Origin: Ruaniaceae bacterium KH17
Lineage (GTDB): Bacteria; Actinomycetota; Actinomycetes; Actinomycetales; Actinomycetaceae
Direction of reading: 5' to 3'
Length of the DNA: 52,959 nucleotides
Assembly (NCBI GenBank): GCA_900199505.1
Contig: FZQV01000017.1
Span: forward strand, 1-52,959
Shown here: piece after piece, positions 38,901 through 47,422 of the stretch
Layout: every line of letters begins with the position of its first letter
Numbering within the stretch: the first letter of the stretch is position 1
Made by a program: the position numbers and the translations under genes
The notes under the pieces: generated by a model
Database searches by the model: none
What the model saw: the letters and a program-made list of their open reading frames with translations, nothing else
What the model was told of the DNA's origin: nothing

Positions 38901-40539
38901 GTCAGGGGGCGCTGACTCTCCCGGATCTTCCTCGGTTCACGTGCCAGCCGCACTCGAGGCCCGGGCAGATGGCGAGCCAATGGCCTCTGGCTCTCTCCGC
39001 GCCCAGTCGGGTCGCCTCCCGGAGGCGAGCGCCCTCCAGCGAACATGGGCGGAAGGTCATGCCTCGGGGGTCCCATTTGCTGCGGCCTTCGCGGCGGCAC
39101 TGCGCGAGGTGAAGGACGTGGCGGTGCCGCTGGACGAGTTTGATCCAGCCGCCCTCCCCGAGCACCTGCGCATCACTTTCGCGGTGCTGGACGAGCGTGG
39201 CGCGGTGCTCGGCGCCGGGCCGCATCTGCTCACCTTGCAGCGTCGCTTCGCCGAGCAGGCGCGGGCGGCGATCCGGACCTCGGTGAAAGGTGCCGTGGGC
39301 CGCGCGCTTGAGGAGGCGGGCATCGCGCCGTCCCGTCGTTCTGCGCTGAGCGAGAGCAACACCCCCCGTCATTCTGCGCGGAGCGAAGCGAAGTCGCAGA
39401 ATCCAGGCGGCGCGTCCAGCGAAGGGTCTCTGTATCCTGCGACTTCGCGCAGGATGACGAATGCTGCGGGCCTCACGGAGATCGACTCTCTGAGCACTTG
39501 GCCGGAGACCCTCCCCACGATTCCGCGCTCGATTGAGCAGCAGGTTCCCGGCGGACTCACGGTGCGCGCCTACCCGGCGCTCACACTCGAGAAGCCGACT
39601 GGCGGCAAGACCGTCACGGACCAGCTCCACACCGTAGCCGTGCGCATCTTCGGCTTCGAGCCGGAGCAGCATTCAGCCCATCCCGACGGCGTCCTCACCC
39701 TCGCACTCCGAGAGGTTGCCTTGGCGGAGCAGCGGGTGACCACGCGCTGGAGCACGCAGGAATCGCTGATCCTCGCGGCCTCGCCGTACAGGACCACCGC
39801 CGCCTTGGTTGCGGACATCGAGCTCGCCGCCGCCCGCGCCCTGGCCCCCCAGTGGCCCGGGCCGTCCGATTCCCGTCATTCTGCGCGAAGCGAAGTGAAG
39901 TCGCAGAGTCCAGGCAGTGCGCCCGAGCCGAGCGAAGTATCTCTTGATCCTGCGACTACGCGCAGGATCAAGAGTAGCGGCGGCGCGGGACGGACAGATG
40001 GCGGCAGCGCGGGACTGAGCGCGGTGTGGAGCGAGGACGCGTATCGCGAGCTGGTTGCGTTCCTGCGCGAGCGGTTGGAGGACCAGATCCTCACCACCTC
40101 ACAATCCACCGCGAAGATCCTCACCGCCTGGCGCGACACCGAGAAGGCGATCAAGGGAGCCACGTCGCTTGCGCTCCTCGACGTCGTCACGGACGTCAAG
40201 GCGCACGTGGCCTCGCTGGTCTCGCCAGGCTTCATCGGACGCACCCCGCCGGACCGCCTGATCCACCTCCCCCGCTACCTCACGGCCGATCGCCTACGGC
40301 TCGAGCGCGCTGTCACCAAACCCGACGCCCCGGTGGCATGGCAGATCCGTGCGATCACTCAGGAGGTCGAGGACGCCGTCGGGCTGTATGAGGCGGGCCC
40401 ACCGGACCCGGCCCGCGCCGCCCGGCTGGCCGAAGCCCGCTGGCTGATCGAGGAGTTGCGAGTCTCACTCTTCGCGCAACAGCTCGGCACCCCGGTGAAG
40501 GTCTCGGATAAGCGCATTCGCAAGCTCCTGGATTCCTGA
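35935..40539 (+). CDS. hrpA: ATP-dependent RNA helicase HrpA
   Basis: A 1534-residue DEAH-box helicase. Motif I is GETGSGKTTQ (95-104), motif II DEAH (192-195), motif III SATIDSERF, motif V ATNVAETSLTVPG and motif VI QRSGRCGR; a long DUF3418-type C-terminus follows. It is longer than E. coli HrpA (1300). The excess partly reflects two in-frame REP-like insertions, at about residues 1134-1175 and 1313-1346, plus a low-complexity stretch near 980-1040. Start ATG 35935: GAGAAT (35922-35927) lies 7 nt upstream, so it is predicted leaderless. Confidence 0.94.
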   Translation: MADSQHSEAPRHRNGGRRGGLSAAGQQRANGTGGQRGSRDRRRPARTPRRLTPEQIQARAAAVPEITYPAELPVAARRDEIARAIAENQVVIVAGETGSGKTTQIPKICLELGRGVNGMIGHTQPRRLAARTVAERIAEELKVPLGGAVGYQVRFTDEVSATTLVKLMTDGILLAEIQRDPMLTRYDTIIVDEAHERSLNIDFLLGYLSNLLPRRPDLKVIITSATIDSERFAKHFGPRMAAPLPQAPIVEVTGRTYPVEVRYRSLVSDAEDDAVGREGIDQFTAICLAADELMHEGPGDILVFLSGEREIRDATEALTEHLAERVVTPPIRNPRPNAVELVPLYARLSSADQHRVFERHSTRRIVLATNVAETSLTVPGIRYVIDPGTARISRYSTRTKVQRLPIEPISQASANQRSGRCGRVADGIAIRLYSEEDFNGRPEFTEPEILRTSLASVILQMTSIGLGDVASFPFVDPPDGSAIRDGVLQLREIGALADGDERGSALRLTPTGRRLAQLPIDPRLGRMLLEAQQNGCASEMLVVVAAMSVQDVRERPAEKQAQADQLHARFTDGTSDFVSYLTMWRYLRAAQRDLSHSAFRRKCRAEYIHYLRVREWQDVVAQLRQVAKQVGIALRPISLPPPGSDPLEAPSGGVDSDSLHRSLLVGLLSNIGAWDETRRDYAGARGTRFVVWPGSGLAKKKHAWVMAAELVETSRLFARTVAKINPDWIEAAAAHVVKKVHSEPFWSAKRGAAMVHEKVLLYGIPVVADRVIPLASLGTDSARAYARELFVRQALVAGEWRTHHTFWAENQRLLEEAREVEERSRQRGLVADEQAIEAFYEARVPAEVTSTRHFDTWWKTARRADPQLLTFTRELLLPDADQASGEYPETWVQGDLELALDYTFSPGERGDGVTVKIPLSVLPRVRDEGFDWLVPGMLPELAVATIRALPKRTRVQLVPAPDTATAALAAMGRGASASRRADLSSLARRSGGADSPGSSSVHVPAALEARADGEPMASGSLRAQSGRLPEASALQRTWAEGHASGVPFAAAFAAALREVKDVAVPLDEFDPAALPEHLRITFAVLDERGAVLGAGPHLLTLQRRFAEQARAAIRTSVKGAVGRALEEAGIAPSRRSALSESNTPRHSARSEAKSQNPGGASSEGSLYPATSRRMTNAAGLTEIDSLSTWPETLPTIPRSIEQQVPGGLTVRAYPALTLEKPTGGKTVTDQLHTVAVRIFGFEPEQHSAHPDGVLTLALREVALAEQRVTTRWSTQESLILAASPYRTTAALVADIELAAARALAPQWPGPSDSRHSARSEVKSQSPGSAPEPSEVSLDPATTRRIKSSGGAGRTDGGSAGLSAVWSEDAYRELVAFLRERLEDQILTTSQSTAKILTAWRDTEKAIKGATSLALLDVVTDVKAHVASLVSPGFIGRTPPDRLIHLPRYLTADRLRLERAVTKPDAPVAWQIRAITQEVEDAVGLYEAGPPDPARAARLAEARWLIEELRVSLFAQQLGTPVKVSDKRIRKLLDS
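39334..39460. repeat. REP-like element inside hrpA, copy B
   Basis: A full copy at 39366-39460 (CGTCATTCTGCGCGGAGCG to GCAGGATGACG) is preceded by a partial left end at 39334-39355. The frame stays open and encodes an Arg/Ser-rich insert (RHSARSEAKSQNPGG). Confidence 0.88.
39873..39973. repeat. REP-like element inside hrpA, copy C
   Basis: A second coding copy, beginning CGTCATTCTGCGCGAAGCG and ending with GCGCAGGATCAAGAG. It encodes RHSARSEVKSQSPGS in the same frame as copy B, so both inserted in the same orientation and phase. Confidence 0.88.
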
Positions 40540-40555
40540 GGTTCAACGAGCCTCG

Positions 40556-40708
40556 GATCGTCATGGCGGATTCGGCCGTATAGCGTTCCACATCCGCCAC
40601 GATCACGCTCGGCCCCTCCAGCCTCCACTCACGCCCGCCACACACCCCTCACCACCGGAAAGTGGAGGCCACGGGTCGCTAAACGCGTTGTAACGATCCG
40701 TAGCCTCC
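40556..40708. repeat. Cluster of inverted repeats between convergent hrpA and ABC permease genes
   Basis: GATCG(TCA)TGGCGGAT (40556-40571) pairs with ATCCGCCACGATC (40592-40604). GCCTCCACT (40621-40629) pairs with AGTGGAGGC (40661-40669). GGAGGC-ACGG-TCG (40664-40678) pairs imperfectly with 40694-40708. Because GGAGGC can pair with either GCCTCC, two folds compete. Confidence 0.65.
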
Positions 40709-40784
40709 AAGACCTAGCAAGTAGCGCGTCAATGAGAAGGTCGTCCGGTACATCCGCAATAACACATGGACCTATCCGATTGCG

Positions 40785-43397
40785 TCAGTGTTTGCTCGCC
40801 TGGGTAACGCGCTTCGCACGGGAGACGAGGTACGGAGTCATCGCGATGCCCGCGCCCATGGCGAGCACCACGCCTCCAAGCCCCACCATCGCCAGGACAA
40901 CCGGGGAGACGGCGGGGTGCAAAGCCGCTCCCGTCTGAAGAGACCAGGAGAAAACTCTCACTGCGCCGCTGTTGAAAATCAGCATGGCGCCCACGAAGAC
41001 GCCAAGAATGATCCCGACGGCGGATCCGACCACCGCAGCAGAGGATGTCACCCATGCGGAGACTGCGGAGAGGGTACGCCGTGCTGCCCCGACTTGATGG
41101 AGAGTCGCGAGCGTGCGCACGGTCTCGGCGACCGACAACGACGAGAGAAGCACCGCAATGAGCCCCGCGATCGCAGCGGCTGCCATCGATGCCACCGTGA
41201 GCGCCTGCACTTCAGGGTTTGGCTGGAAGCCACGCTCCACATACACACTGGTGTGCGCGGTACCGGCCATCGTCTGAACCGCCATCAGCCTGATCTGGTC
41301 TTCGTCGCTTTGGCTGAGCGTCTCCGATGATCGAGTTGCGACCTGAAGTACCGGGATCGAAGTGCCGTTAAGCTGCGTCACAATCGCCGGCGGAATCGCG
41401 AACCATGCTTCGTTCGTCTCATGAGCAAACGCCTGGACCTCCACGGCGAGCGGAGCACCGCCTTCCACCGAAAGCGTCAGCGTTCCACTCGTGAGATCCG
41501 GGATGCCAATCGCCACCATCTTGCCGGCAGCCAGCGCGGTCGTCACAGTTGCGGCGTCGTCAAGCCTCACGCCGAGTTCGTCAGCTGAGTCCGCCACGCG
41601 TATCTGGCTAACGTAGTGATTCATCTGGTACCCGTCTGCCTCCACGAAGACTGCGGGATCCGGCACGAGTTCCCCATCGCTCACGAAACCGAGCCCGTGG
41701 ACGACGTCGACTCTCTCCATCACATACTCCTGGCTGAGCCGGGAGCCCAGTTCTGCGACCGCTGCTTGGTATGAGTCGATGCCAACACTCGGCTCCGGCG
41801 TCAGATTGATCTCCAGCGCACCTTCCGCAAGCCTCGGTTCGTAGGCCGCCCGGTCTGTCGCCGCAGCCGTGGACGCCACCATCGAGACGGCGGTGACGAA
41901 CACCCCCGCGGCGGCGATGACCGCGATCGCTGGGGATGAGCGTGCCGGGTGACGGGAGACCTCACGGATGCCGTAGCGCGCGGACATGCCGACGCGTCCG
42001 GCGAGGTGGCCGAGGCCGCCGAGGATGTTTCGCATCGCCATCGCGACGCCCACTGTCACCAAGAGCCCGCCCAGGAGGCTCAGTGGAAGCAGGCCGCTGG
42101 CGGCACCGGCCATGAGCGCCACGAGGCCAACAACACTCGGTGCAAGGCGCCATCGTGACGGAGCCTTGACGGCGCGAGCATCCGATGCTTCCATCCTGAG
42201 TGCTGTCATCGCGTCTCGGCGCACCCACGGACGCGAAGAGACGAAGCCGGCACCTGCACCAGCAACTACCCCGACCACGGCCATCGTGCCGAGAGCACTC
42301 CATGGAATCTGTGGGTGGAGAGGACCAAAATGCGGGAGAAGCCGCATCACCCACAGTGCAACGGCACCGGCGCATACACCAAGGATCAGTGCCCCGATCG
42401 TGACGAAAACGCCACGCACGGCCGCCATACGATGAAGCACACCTTGAGGCGCACCCACACTGCGCAGCAGCGCTCTGCTACGGGAATCTCGTTGGTCCGT
42501 CAGCATCAGGACAGGAAGGATGAGCACCGCCGCGATCACCAAAGCAGTCACGGCGCCCCCCAGCGGTGTCGCGATCTCCGCCAGGGGAGACGAGATTGTC
42601 GGGAGCATCGGCTGGGTAGCGAGGTTGTTCACAACCACGTTGCGTGAGAGAACACTCATGCCCGCACCGTTGAGCACCACTACGTCGTCCCAACGCAGAC
42701 CGTCGCCCACCACGAACCAGGAGTACGCGAACGGGGAATCGACGAAACTGGGCAGAGCATCTGCGGGGATGAGGTCTGCGGACGCCACAACGCTATCGCC
42801 CTGAGTTCGCTCAACGATCCCCCCGACGACGACATCCAACCGGACGTCCGTCAGCACGAGTTCCAGAGGGGCGCCTAAGGAGAGTCCGGAGCGATCTGCC
42901 AGATCCCGACTGATCACAACGGAGGTTCCCTCAGGAGCGTCACCGGACAACGAACCCGGAAGTATCCATCCCTCGGTGTCGGACGAAGCGACTACCTGGA
43001 GGGGAACGCCATCAACTGCGAGATCTGACGTCACGATCGAGCCAGTTTGCGTAGACGCCTCAACAACGGTCGCATCCGGAAGGACATCTCGAATGGTGTC
43101 TGTCATTTGCGATGCAGACGAGAACTCGGTGGACGGTGCGACTGTGCGATCTCTTTCGATGGTTGTTCCGGAGAGGTCTTGAACCAGCGGCTGCCCTCCG
43201 TGGTAACTGACAACCGCATCGACTGTGGGCGCCATCGAGGTCTCGAGAAGCACCCTAGGATTGTTGAGCGTTGAGTTCGCTGCGACGAGTCCCACCGTGG
43301 CAACCGCAAATCCCAGAGAGACAGCGATGACGATGAGGGCCGTCGACAGACGACGGTGCTTCAGCAGGCGCCAGCTATAGAGGACCGCTGTCGTCAT
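40785..43397 (-). CDS. FtsX/MacB-type ABC transporter permease
   Basis: An 870-residue permease with two FtsX-like units. Helix 1 (about 17-40) is followed by a large extracytoplasmic domain, then a three-helix block (about 270-400). A second helix (about 470-500) has its own large external domain, and a final three-helix block (about 755-860) follows. It pairs with the adjacent ATPase (4-bp gap). Such transporters export peptides or lipids or act as mechanotransmission devices. Substrate unknown; the linked lipoprotein and I36-like secreted proteins hint at an envelope role. Confidence 0.85.
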   Translation of the reverse strand: MTTAVLYSWRLLKHRRLSTALIVIAVSLGFAVATVGLVAANSTLNNPRVLLETSMAPTVDAVVSYHGGQPLVQDLSGTTIERDRTVAPSTEFSSASQMTDTIRDVLPDATVVEASTQTGSIVTSDLAVDGVPLQVVASSDTEGWILPGSLSGDAPEGTSVVISRDLADRSGLSLGAPLELVLTDVRLDVVVGGIVERTQGDSVVASADLIPADALPSFVDSPFAYSWFVVGDGLRWDDVVVLNGAGMSVLSRNVVVNNLATQPMLPTISSPLAEIATPLGGAVTALVIAAVLILPVLMLTDQRDSRSRALLRSVGAPQGVLHRMAAVRGVFVTIGALILGVCAGAVALWVMRLLPHFGPLHPQIPWSALGTMAVVGVVAGAGAGFVSSRPWVRRDAMTALRMEASDARAVKAPSRWRLAPSVVGLVALMAGAASGLLPLSLLGGLLVTVGVAMAMRNILGGLGHLAGRVGMSARYGIREVSRHPARSSPAIAVIAAAGVFVTAVSMVASTAAATDRAAYEPRLAEGALEINLTPEPSVGIDSYQAAVAELGSRLSQEYVMERVDVVHGLGFVSDGELVPDPAVFVEADGYQMNHYVSQIRVADSADELGVRLDDAATVTTALAAGKMVAIGIPDLTSGTLTLSVEGGAPLAVEVQAFAHETNEAWFAIPPAIVTQLNGTSIPVLQVATRSSETLSQSDEDQIRLMAVQTMAGTAHTSVYVERGFQPNPEVQALTVASMAAAAIAGLIAVLLSSLSVAETVRTLATLHQVGAARRTLSAVSAWVTSSAAVVGSAVGIILGVFVGAMLIFNSGAVRVFSWSLQTGAALHPAVSPVVLAMVGLGGVVLAMGAGIAMTPYLVSRAKRVTQASKH

Positions 43398-43401
43398 TGT
43401 T

Positions 43402-44127
43402 CTAACCCACGGCCTTCAAGACGCCATCGGACATGCCGTATAAGCGATCGGCGAAGGCTCGATACCGTGGATCGTGCGTCACCACCAATGCGCCCGCGCC
43501 GCGATCAACTCGCCGCCGAATCTCGTGGATGATCGCTTCTCCGTTGGTCGAATCGAGCGCTCCCGTCGGCTCGTCCGCAAGCAGAAGCCGACGCGAGCCA
43601 ACCAGGGCGCGCGCGATGGCGACCCGTTGCTGTTGTCCACCAGACATCTCGTCGGGGAGCCTGGAGGCGACGTCGGCCACTCCCATCGAACTCAATGCGC
43701 CAATCGCCGCCTTTTGACGACGTGACCGTCCCATTCCTTCCAACTCAAGCGGCACCACCACGTTCTCGATCGCGGAGAATGACGAGATCAAGTTGAAATC
43801 TTGGAAGACGTAACCGACCTTCTGGCGACGGACCTTCGCAACCTGATCCACGTCGACGCCGGTGACAGGCGAACCGTCAACCGTCACCGTTCCTGAGTCC
43901 GGTTGGATCAGCCCGCCAGCGATCCCCAACAGCGTTGACTTGCCGGAGCCGGATGGCCCCATGATCACCACGAGTTCACCGGGGTCAATCCGGAGGCTCA
44001 TTGGGTGCAATGCCGTCAGGACCTCTGGGCCATTGCGGTATGTCTTGGACACATCGACCAACTCAAGGAGTACCTGGGACTGAGTAACCGTGGTCGCACC
44101 GCCCCGTCGCGTTCTGACTTCATTCAC
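43402..44127 (-). CDS. ABC transporter ATP-binding protein (LolD/MacB type)
   Basis: A 241-residue ATPase. Walker A is GPSGSGKST, the signature is MSGGQQQRVAIARAL, Walker B is LLLADEPTGALD and the switch histidine is in VVTHDPRY. The MacB-type end after Walker B fits FtsX-type partners. The start is uncertain: GTG 44127 is used here, but TTG 44136 or an internal GTG could serve. The gene is 4 bp upstream of the permease start. Confidence 0.9.
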   Translation of the reverse strand: MNEVRTRRGGATTVTQSQVLLELVDVSKTYRNGPEVLTALHPMSLRIDPGELVVIMGPSGSGKSTLLGIAGGLIQPDSGTVTVDGSPVTGVDVDQVAKVRRQKVGYVFQDFNLISSFSAIENVVVPLELEGMGRSRRQKAAIGALSSMGVADVASRLPDEMSGGQQQRVAIARALVGSRRLLLADEPTGALDSTNGEAIIHEIRRRVDRGAGALVVTHDPRYRAFADRLYGMSDGVLKAVG

Positions 44128-44259
44128 TTCTGACAAGACTCTCCCGCCCCTTCGCGTAGGGATAAACAATTGCTGACACCATACAGTCGAGGAACTCTGC
44201 ATAGGATCTTCGTGACTAAGCTGAGGCTACGCAGACGTCTACCCGTCGGTACACATTGG

Positions 44260-45111
44260 TCAGTTCCATTCGGCAAGCACCTCAAGGATTCGAGCGCGAT
44301 CCTGCTCAGCGTACTCTCGCTCGCCCGCAAGTGAATCCCGGTTCTCTTCCATGAGCGCAACCTGTGACTCCCATTCAGTCTCATACCAAGCTTGATCGAA
44401 GCCAGAGTCATCGCGGCACTTCGCGTCTGCCAAAGCTAACCGCCTCTCTTGTTCCGAGATAGGAACTGAGTCCGTCTCGACGAAGTCATACAGCCCGAAT
44501 AGTTCGGCGTCATCTGCAGACGGCATGTCGCCCGGGAACTCCGTCAAAGTAACTGAATCATCGAAAGCGACCATGCACTCACGCCACCTTTCAGCTGCAT
44601 CAACTACTCTTTCGTCGGTGGTGACATCAACAGAGAAGGAGAGTCTCGAGGCGAGATCAGAGGACTTCAGACCGAGCTGACTTGACGCTTGCTGGTCACA
44701 GCGTTGCATCTCCTCAGGGAAGAGACGCGCTACCGACTCAGCTTGAGACTGCCACTCGTCCACAGCGCTGCGGTCAAACCGTTCCGTTGGCGCACTGTGA
44801 TATCCGAACGCGGAAGCTAACTCGGCGTTGAATAGTCGTCGACCATACTCATTTGCCGTAACCGGCCCGGGCGATCCATGATCGAAAGGAATGACAGGAT
44901 ACGACAACCCAAGCTCGGCCATGCAAGCAGAAATCAAGACCTGCTGTGCGTGTTGTTCCAAGATGGGCGCGCCGCGACCGTAATCGTCCAGCGGGAGCCT
45001 CCAAGACAGTAGGTCCTTTTCAGGCAGAGCGTTAGGTTCGCTTTCCGAACATCCAGACGTCAAAAGGGACGAGGCTAACAAAGCGCCAATAGCAAACCGT
45101 GTACAACTCAT
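44260..45111 (-). CDS. Lipoprotein of unknown function
   Basis: A 283-residue exported lipoprotein. A signal peptide ends in lipobox LTSGC (cysteine near residue 21). The mature part is acidic, helical and Glu/Asp/Gln-rich, with further cysteines near ACMAELG, QRCDQQ, ECMVAF and KCRDDS that may form two disulfides. I recognise no family. The start is ATG 45111, 20 bp after the first I36-like gene, so it probably shares that transcript. The downstream ABC genes follow after 132 bp. Confidence 0.75.
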   Translation of the reverse strand: MSCTRFAIGALLASSLLTSGCSESEPNALPEKDLLSWRLPLDDYGRGAPILEQHAQQVLISACMAELGLSYPVIPFDHGSPGPVTANEYGRRLFNAELASAFGYHSAPTERFDRSAVDEWQSQAESVARLFPEEMQRCDQQASSQLGLKSSDLASRLSFSVDVTTDERVVDAAERWRECMVAFDDSVTLTEFPGDMPSADDAELFGLYDFVETDSVPISEQERRLALADAKCRDDSGFDQAWYETEWESQVALMEENRDSLAGEREYAEQDRARILEVLAEWN

Positions 45112-45131
45112 CCTCACGTCAGACGTACACC

Positions 45132-45584
45132 TCAGGCGTTGGGATCGTAGTACTGGTAGTAAGCCGACGAAATCTTGTCGTTCCACCCCGAGGGAGTCAC
45201 ACTGAGCGCCAGATTCGCCCGGCTAACCCCCGCGTTGACCGCCCACCGTGCACCCGTAGCATTTGCGCCCTGATAGATATACACGATTTGGCTAGAACCA
45301 CTTGCGTTCTTGAAGGAAGTGGCTGAGTCGTTAGCATTGAACGAAGTTCCCGAATAGCTCCACAGCGCGTAGTTCGGAATGTACCTGTACGCTCTGACAT
45401 ACGCAGTGTCTTTCCCATCAGTCTTATAGAAGGTATCTCTCCAGATACAGAAGTACCCCGTGGCACAATCACTCGCCGCCATCGGTGAGACTTCTGTAGC
45501 CGATGCGGGCATTGCAGTCGCCGCCAGCAAGAAAGCGGCTACTGCGGAGACCACTAACCTCCTGAAACCCTTCATCGCGGACAT
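45132..45584 (-). CDS. Secreted peptidase inhibitor I36-like protein 1
   Basis: A 150-residue exported protein. A signal peptide (about 1-29, ending PASA) precedes a small Cys-containing domain with DCATGYFCIWRD, the pattern of peptidase-inhibitor family I36/beta-gamma-crystallin-like secreted proteins. The rest is Tyr/Ser/Asn-rich beta sequence. The real activity is unproven. ATG 45584 has AAGGAG 6 nt upstream. Its promoter motif (45658-45688) is shared with the second I36 gene. Confidence 0.78.
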   Translation of the reverse strand: MSAMKGFRRLVVSAVAAFLLAATAMPASATEVSPMAASDCATGYFCIWRDTFYKTDGKDTAYVRAYRYIPNYALWSYSGTSFNANDSATSFKNASGSSQIVYIYQGANATGARWAVNAGVSRANLALSVTPSGWNDKISSAYYQYYDPNA

Positions 45585-45657
45585 TGCCAACTCCTTTCAC
45601 GACACTGCATCGTGCCGACCCGTGTGGACACCCGTCTGAGCTAGACAAGCTACTTAC

Positions 45658-45688
45658 TACATGTCGTGGGAGTGACGGTTTGTCTCAC
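45658..45688 (-). promoter_or_regulatory. Shared promoter motif upstream of I36-like gene 1
   Basis: On the minus strand GTGAGACAAA is followed after exactly 10 bp by CACGACATGTA. The same elements at the same spacing occur at 47776-47806. The arrangement fits -35/-10 elements of an alternative sigma factor. Transcription would give a leader of about 65 nt. Confidence 0.6.
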
Positions 45689-45697
45689 TGGATCGGC

Positions 45698-45718
45698 AAA
45701 TCTCACAATGCGAGATTT
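45698..45718 (-). terminator. Hairpin at the end of the CU044_5270-like gene
   Basis: AAATCTC/GAGATTT stem with a 7-nt loop, overlapping the last codons and stop of the gene at 45717. It separates it from the promoter of I36-like gene 1. Confidence 0.5.
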
Positions 45719-46817
45719 ACGAGTCGCCTACCTCCTGCACCATCTTCGCGTCTATGAGTGTCGTGAAGCTTGTCACCGCCGGCTCGTCGATGTCCAGGAG
45801 CGAAGACTCCAGCGTGACACGTTCCTCCCCCACGAACCTTCCGGTGGCCGAGTCCACCAGAATCACCAGAACTACGGTCTCGAACTCTGTCTGAATAGGT
45901 AGTCCAGCTAGAGCCACGACAGAGCGTCCCAAACGATCGTGGGTCTGCCCTAGAGTGTGCACGTTCGGAGTCTCAGAGAGCATCTGCCAAAAGGTGGCGT
46001 TCAGCTCGCCAGAAATCACGTGTGACGTCGCGAGCCCTACGATGACATCAAGAAGGCAACTAGCCTGCCGTAGCTCCTCTCGGCACTCGGGAGAACGCAT
46101 GGCGAAAAGCTGCTCTTTGAGGAGCGCAGGGTCTCGGCTGAGAGTCGAAGGAGCATCATCAATCGAACCTGGCGGGAACACGTCTTTGGCCTCATCTACC
46201 GTGGTGTAGCTCGGAGAGGGATCTAGAGTACCGTCAGGTAGGAGAGGCACGCCTTGACGTTCTAGGGCGACGCCGGAACCGTCGCTGGCTACCCAAAATT
46301 CCCTCGCAGAGGGGAAGACCGTAGTGCTCCTCTGATCGTCGTCTACTGCAACTCTCCATCCGGACGAAGAAACGTACTGTACCGTCCCGTCTCCGGGAAT
46401 GCCTGCCGTCAATGCGACCTGCTCAAGTTCTGCGAGGGCTTCCTGCGCATCCGGAGCGGACGCAACGTCGGCCGGTTCAGTCGTGTATTGCAACCCCGGT
46501 GGCACGGCCAGCGCGGGAGTGCCGTTCCACGTGGTGACTGCAACAACAAAGAGAACGATGATGCTAGCGGCAACGAGTCCTTTGGCAGGCAGATGCCGCC
46601 ATCGGCGGTTCGGGGGCTCCACGTGATCCACAGAGGCGAGAGCGGCACGGCGCAGTTCCTCCGCCTCGATCTTGTTGAGAGTTCGCGCAAGGATTCGCTC
46701 TTCGATAGGAGCATACGAAATATCAAAGCCAAGGAGGTCACGCGACCGAAGAGCCTCCAGCTCTGCTCCACGGAGTTCTTCCTCATCGGGAGTTGACTCA
46801 GGCAACTTCTCGTTCAT
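45717..46817 (-). CDS. CU044_5270-like single-pass membrane protein
   Basis: A 366-residue protein with an N-terminal cytosolic acidic region (1-75), one membrane helix (about 79-97, KGLVAASIIVLFVVAVTTW) and a large external domain. This layout and its position right after a sigma factor match the CU044_5270 family, which I take as candidate anti-sigma or sensor proteins. The N-terminus could bind the sigma factor. Its ATG overlaps the sigma stop by 4 nt, so the two are made together. Confidence 0.75.
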   Translation of the reverse strand: MNEKLPESTPDEEELRGAELEALRSRDLLGFDISYAPIEERILARTLNKIEAEELRRAALASVDHVEPPNRRWRHLPAKGLVAASIIVLFVVAVTTWNGTPALAVPPGLQYTTEPADVASAPDAQEALAELEQVALTAGIPGDGTVQYVSSSGWRVAVDDDQRSTTVFPSAREFWVASDGSGVALERQGVPLLPDGTLDPSPSYTTVDEAKDVFPPGSIDDAPSTLSRDPALLKEQLFAMRSPECREELRQASCLLDVIVGLATSHVISGELNATFWQMLSETPNVHTLGQTHDRLGRSVVALAGLPIQTEFETVVLVILVDSATGRFVGEERVTLESSLLDIDEPAVTSFTTLIDAKMVQEVGDS

Positions 46818-47422
46818 CGCTCACTCCTCTCCTGATCCATGTGTGAACGCAGCGCGACCCTTGCCCTCGATACCCAAGTCCCGAGGGTAGAGACGTTGAC
46901 GCCCATCTCTGCCGCAACGTCGCTCATCCGAAATCCCTCCAAGACAATTCGCCGGAAGGCAATCTCGTAGTTCAGGGGTAGGTCAGACAGAACGCGCTCT
47001 ACGAGGTCTCTCGCAACGACATCGTCTTCAAACGCGCCACTACCTGATTCTCTTGGAAGCGTCGCGGCAATCTTGTGAGCGTTTTCTTGCCTGCTCAGCA
47101 TCTTCGATTTGTACCCACTGATCGTGTTCTTGAGTATCCCGAACACCCAACCCCTACGCTGCGATCCTGTGGCAGGGATGTCCTCCCACCGACGCCAGAC
47201 GACCTCCCATGTTCTAGAAACGAGGTCCTCGTGTTCGCCTTCACGCACACGTTTCTGTGCGTATCTGACGAGTTCGGAGCTCATCTCCCGCACGAGCGCC
47301 TCGAACGCTATCGAGGCCGCGTCTCCTTGAAATGGCTCAACTAGCAAGTTGTCGTTGAGAGGATTACTATCTTCCCCGTGGTGAGTGCCTGGCTCGGCAT
47401 CATTTGTCCCGATGGAATGCAC
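46814..47422 (-). CDS. RNA polymerase sigma-70-family (ECF-like) factor
   Basis: About 160-200 residues. Region 2 covers EALVREMSSELVRYAQKRV to TWEVVWRRWEDIP and GWVFGILKN. Region 4 is the helix-turn-helix at LPLNYEIAFRRIVLEGFRMSDVAAEMG-type sequence through VSTLGTWVSRARVALR. The start is uncertain: GTG 47422 is used, overlapping the upstream I36 gene by 82 nt; a TTG at 47347 or a GTG just before REMSSE are alternatives. Likely controls this cluster and itself. Confidence 0.8.
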   Translation of the reverse strand: MHSIGTNDAEPGTHHGEDSNPLNDNLLVEPFQGDAASIAFEALVREMSSELVRYAQKRVREGEHEDLVSRTWEVVWRRWEDIPATGSQRRGWVFGILKNTISGYKSKMLSRQENAHKIAATLPRESGSGAFEDDVVARDLVERVLSDLPLNYEIAFRRIVLEGFRMSDVAAEMGVNVSTLGTWVSRARVALRSHMDQERSER

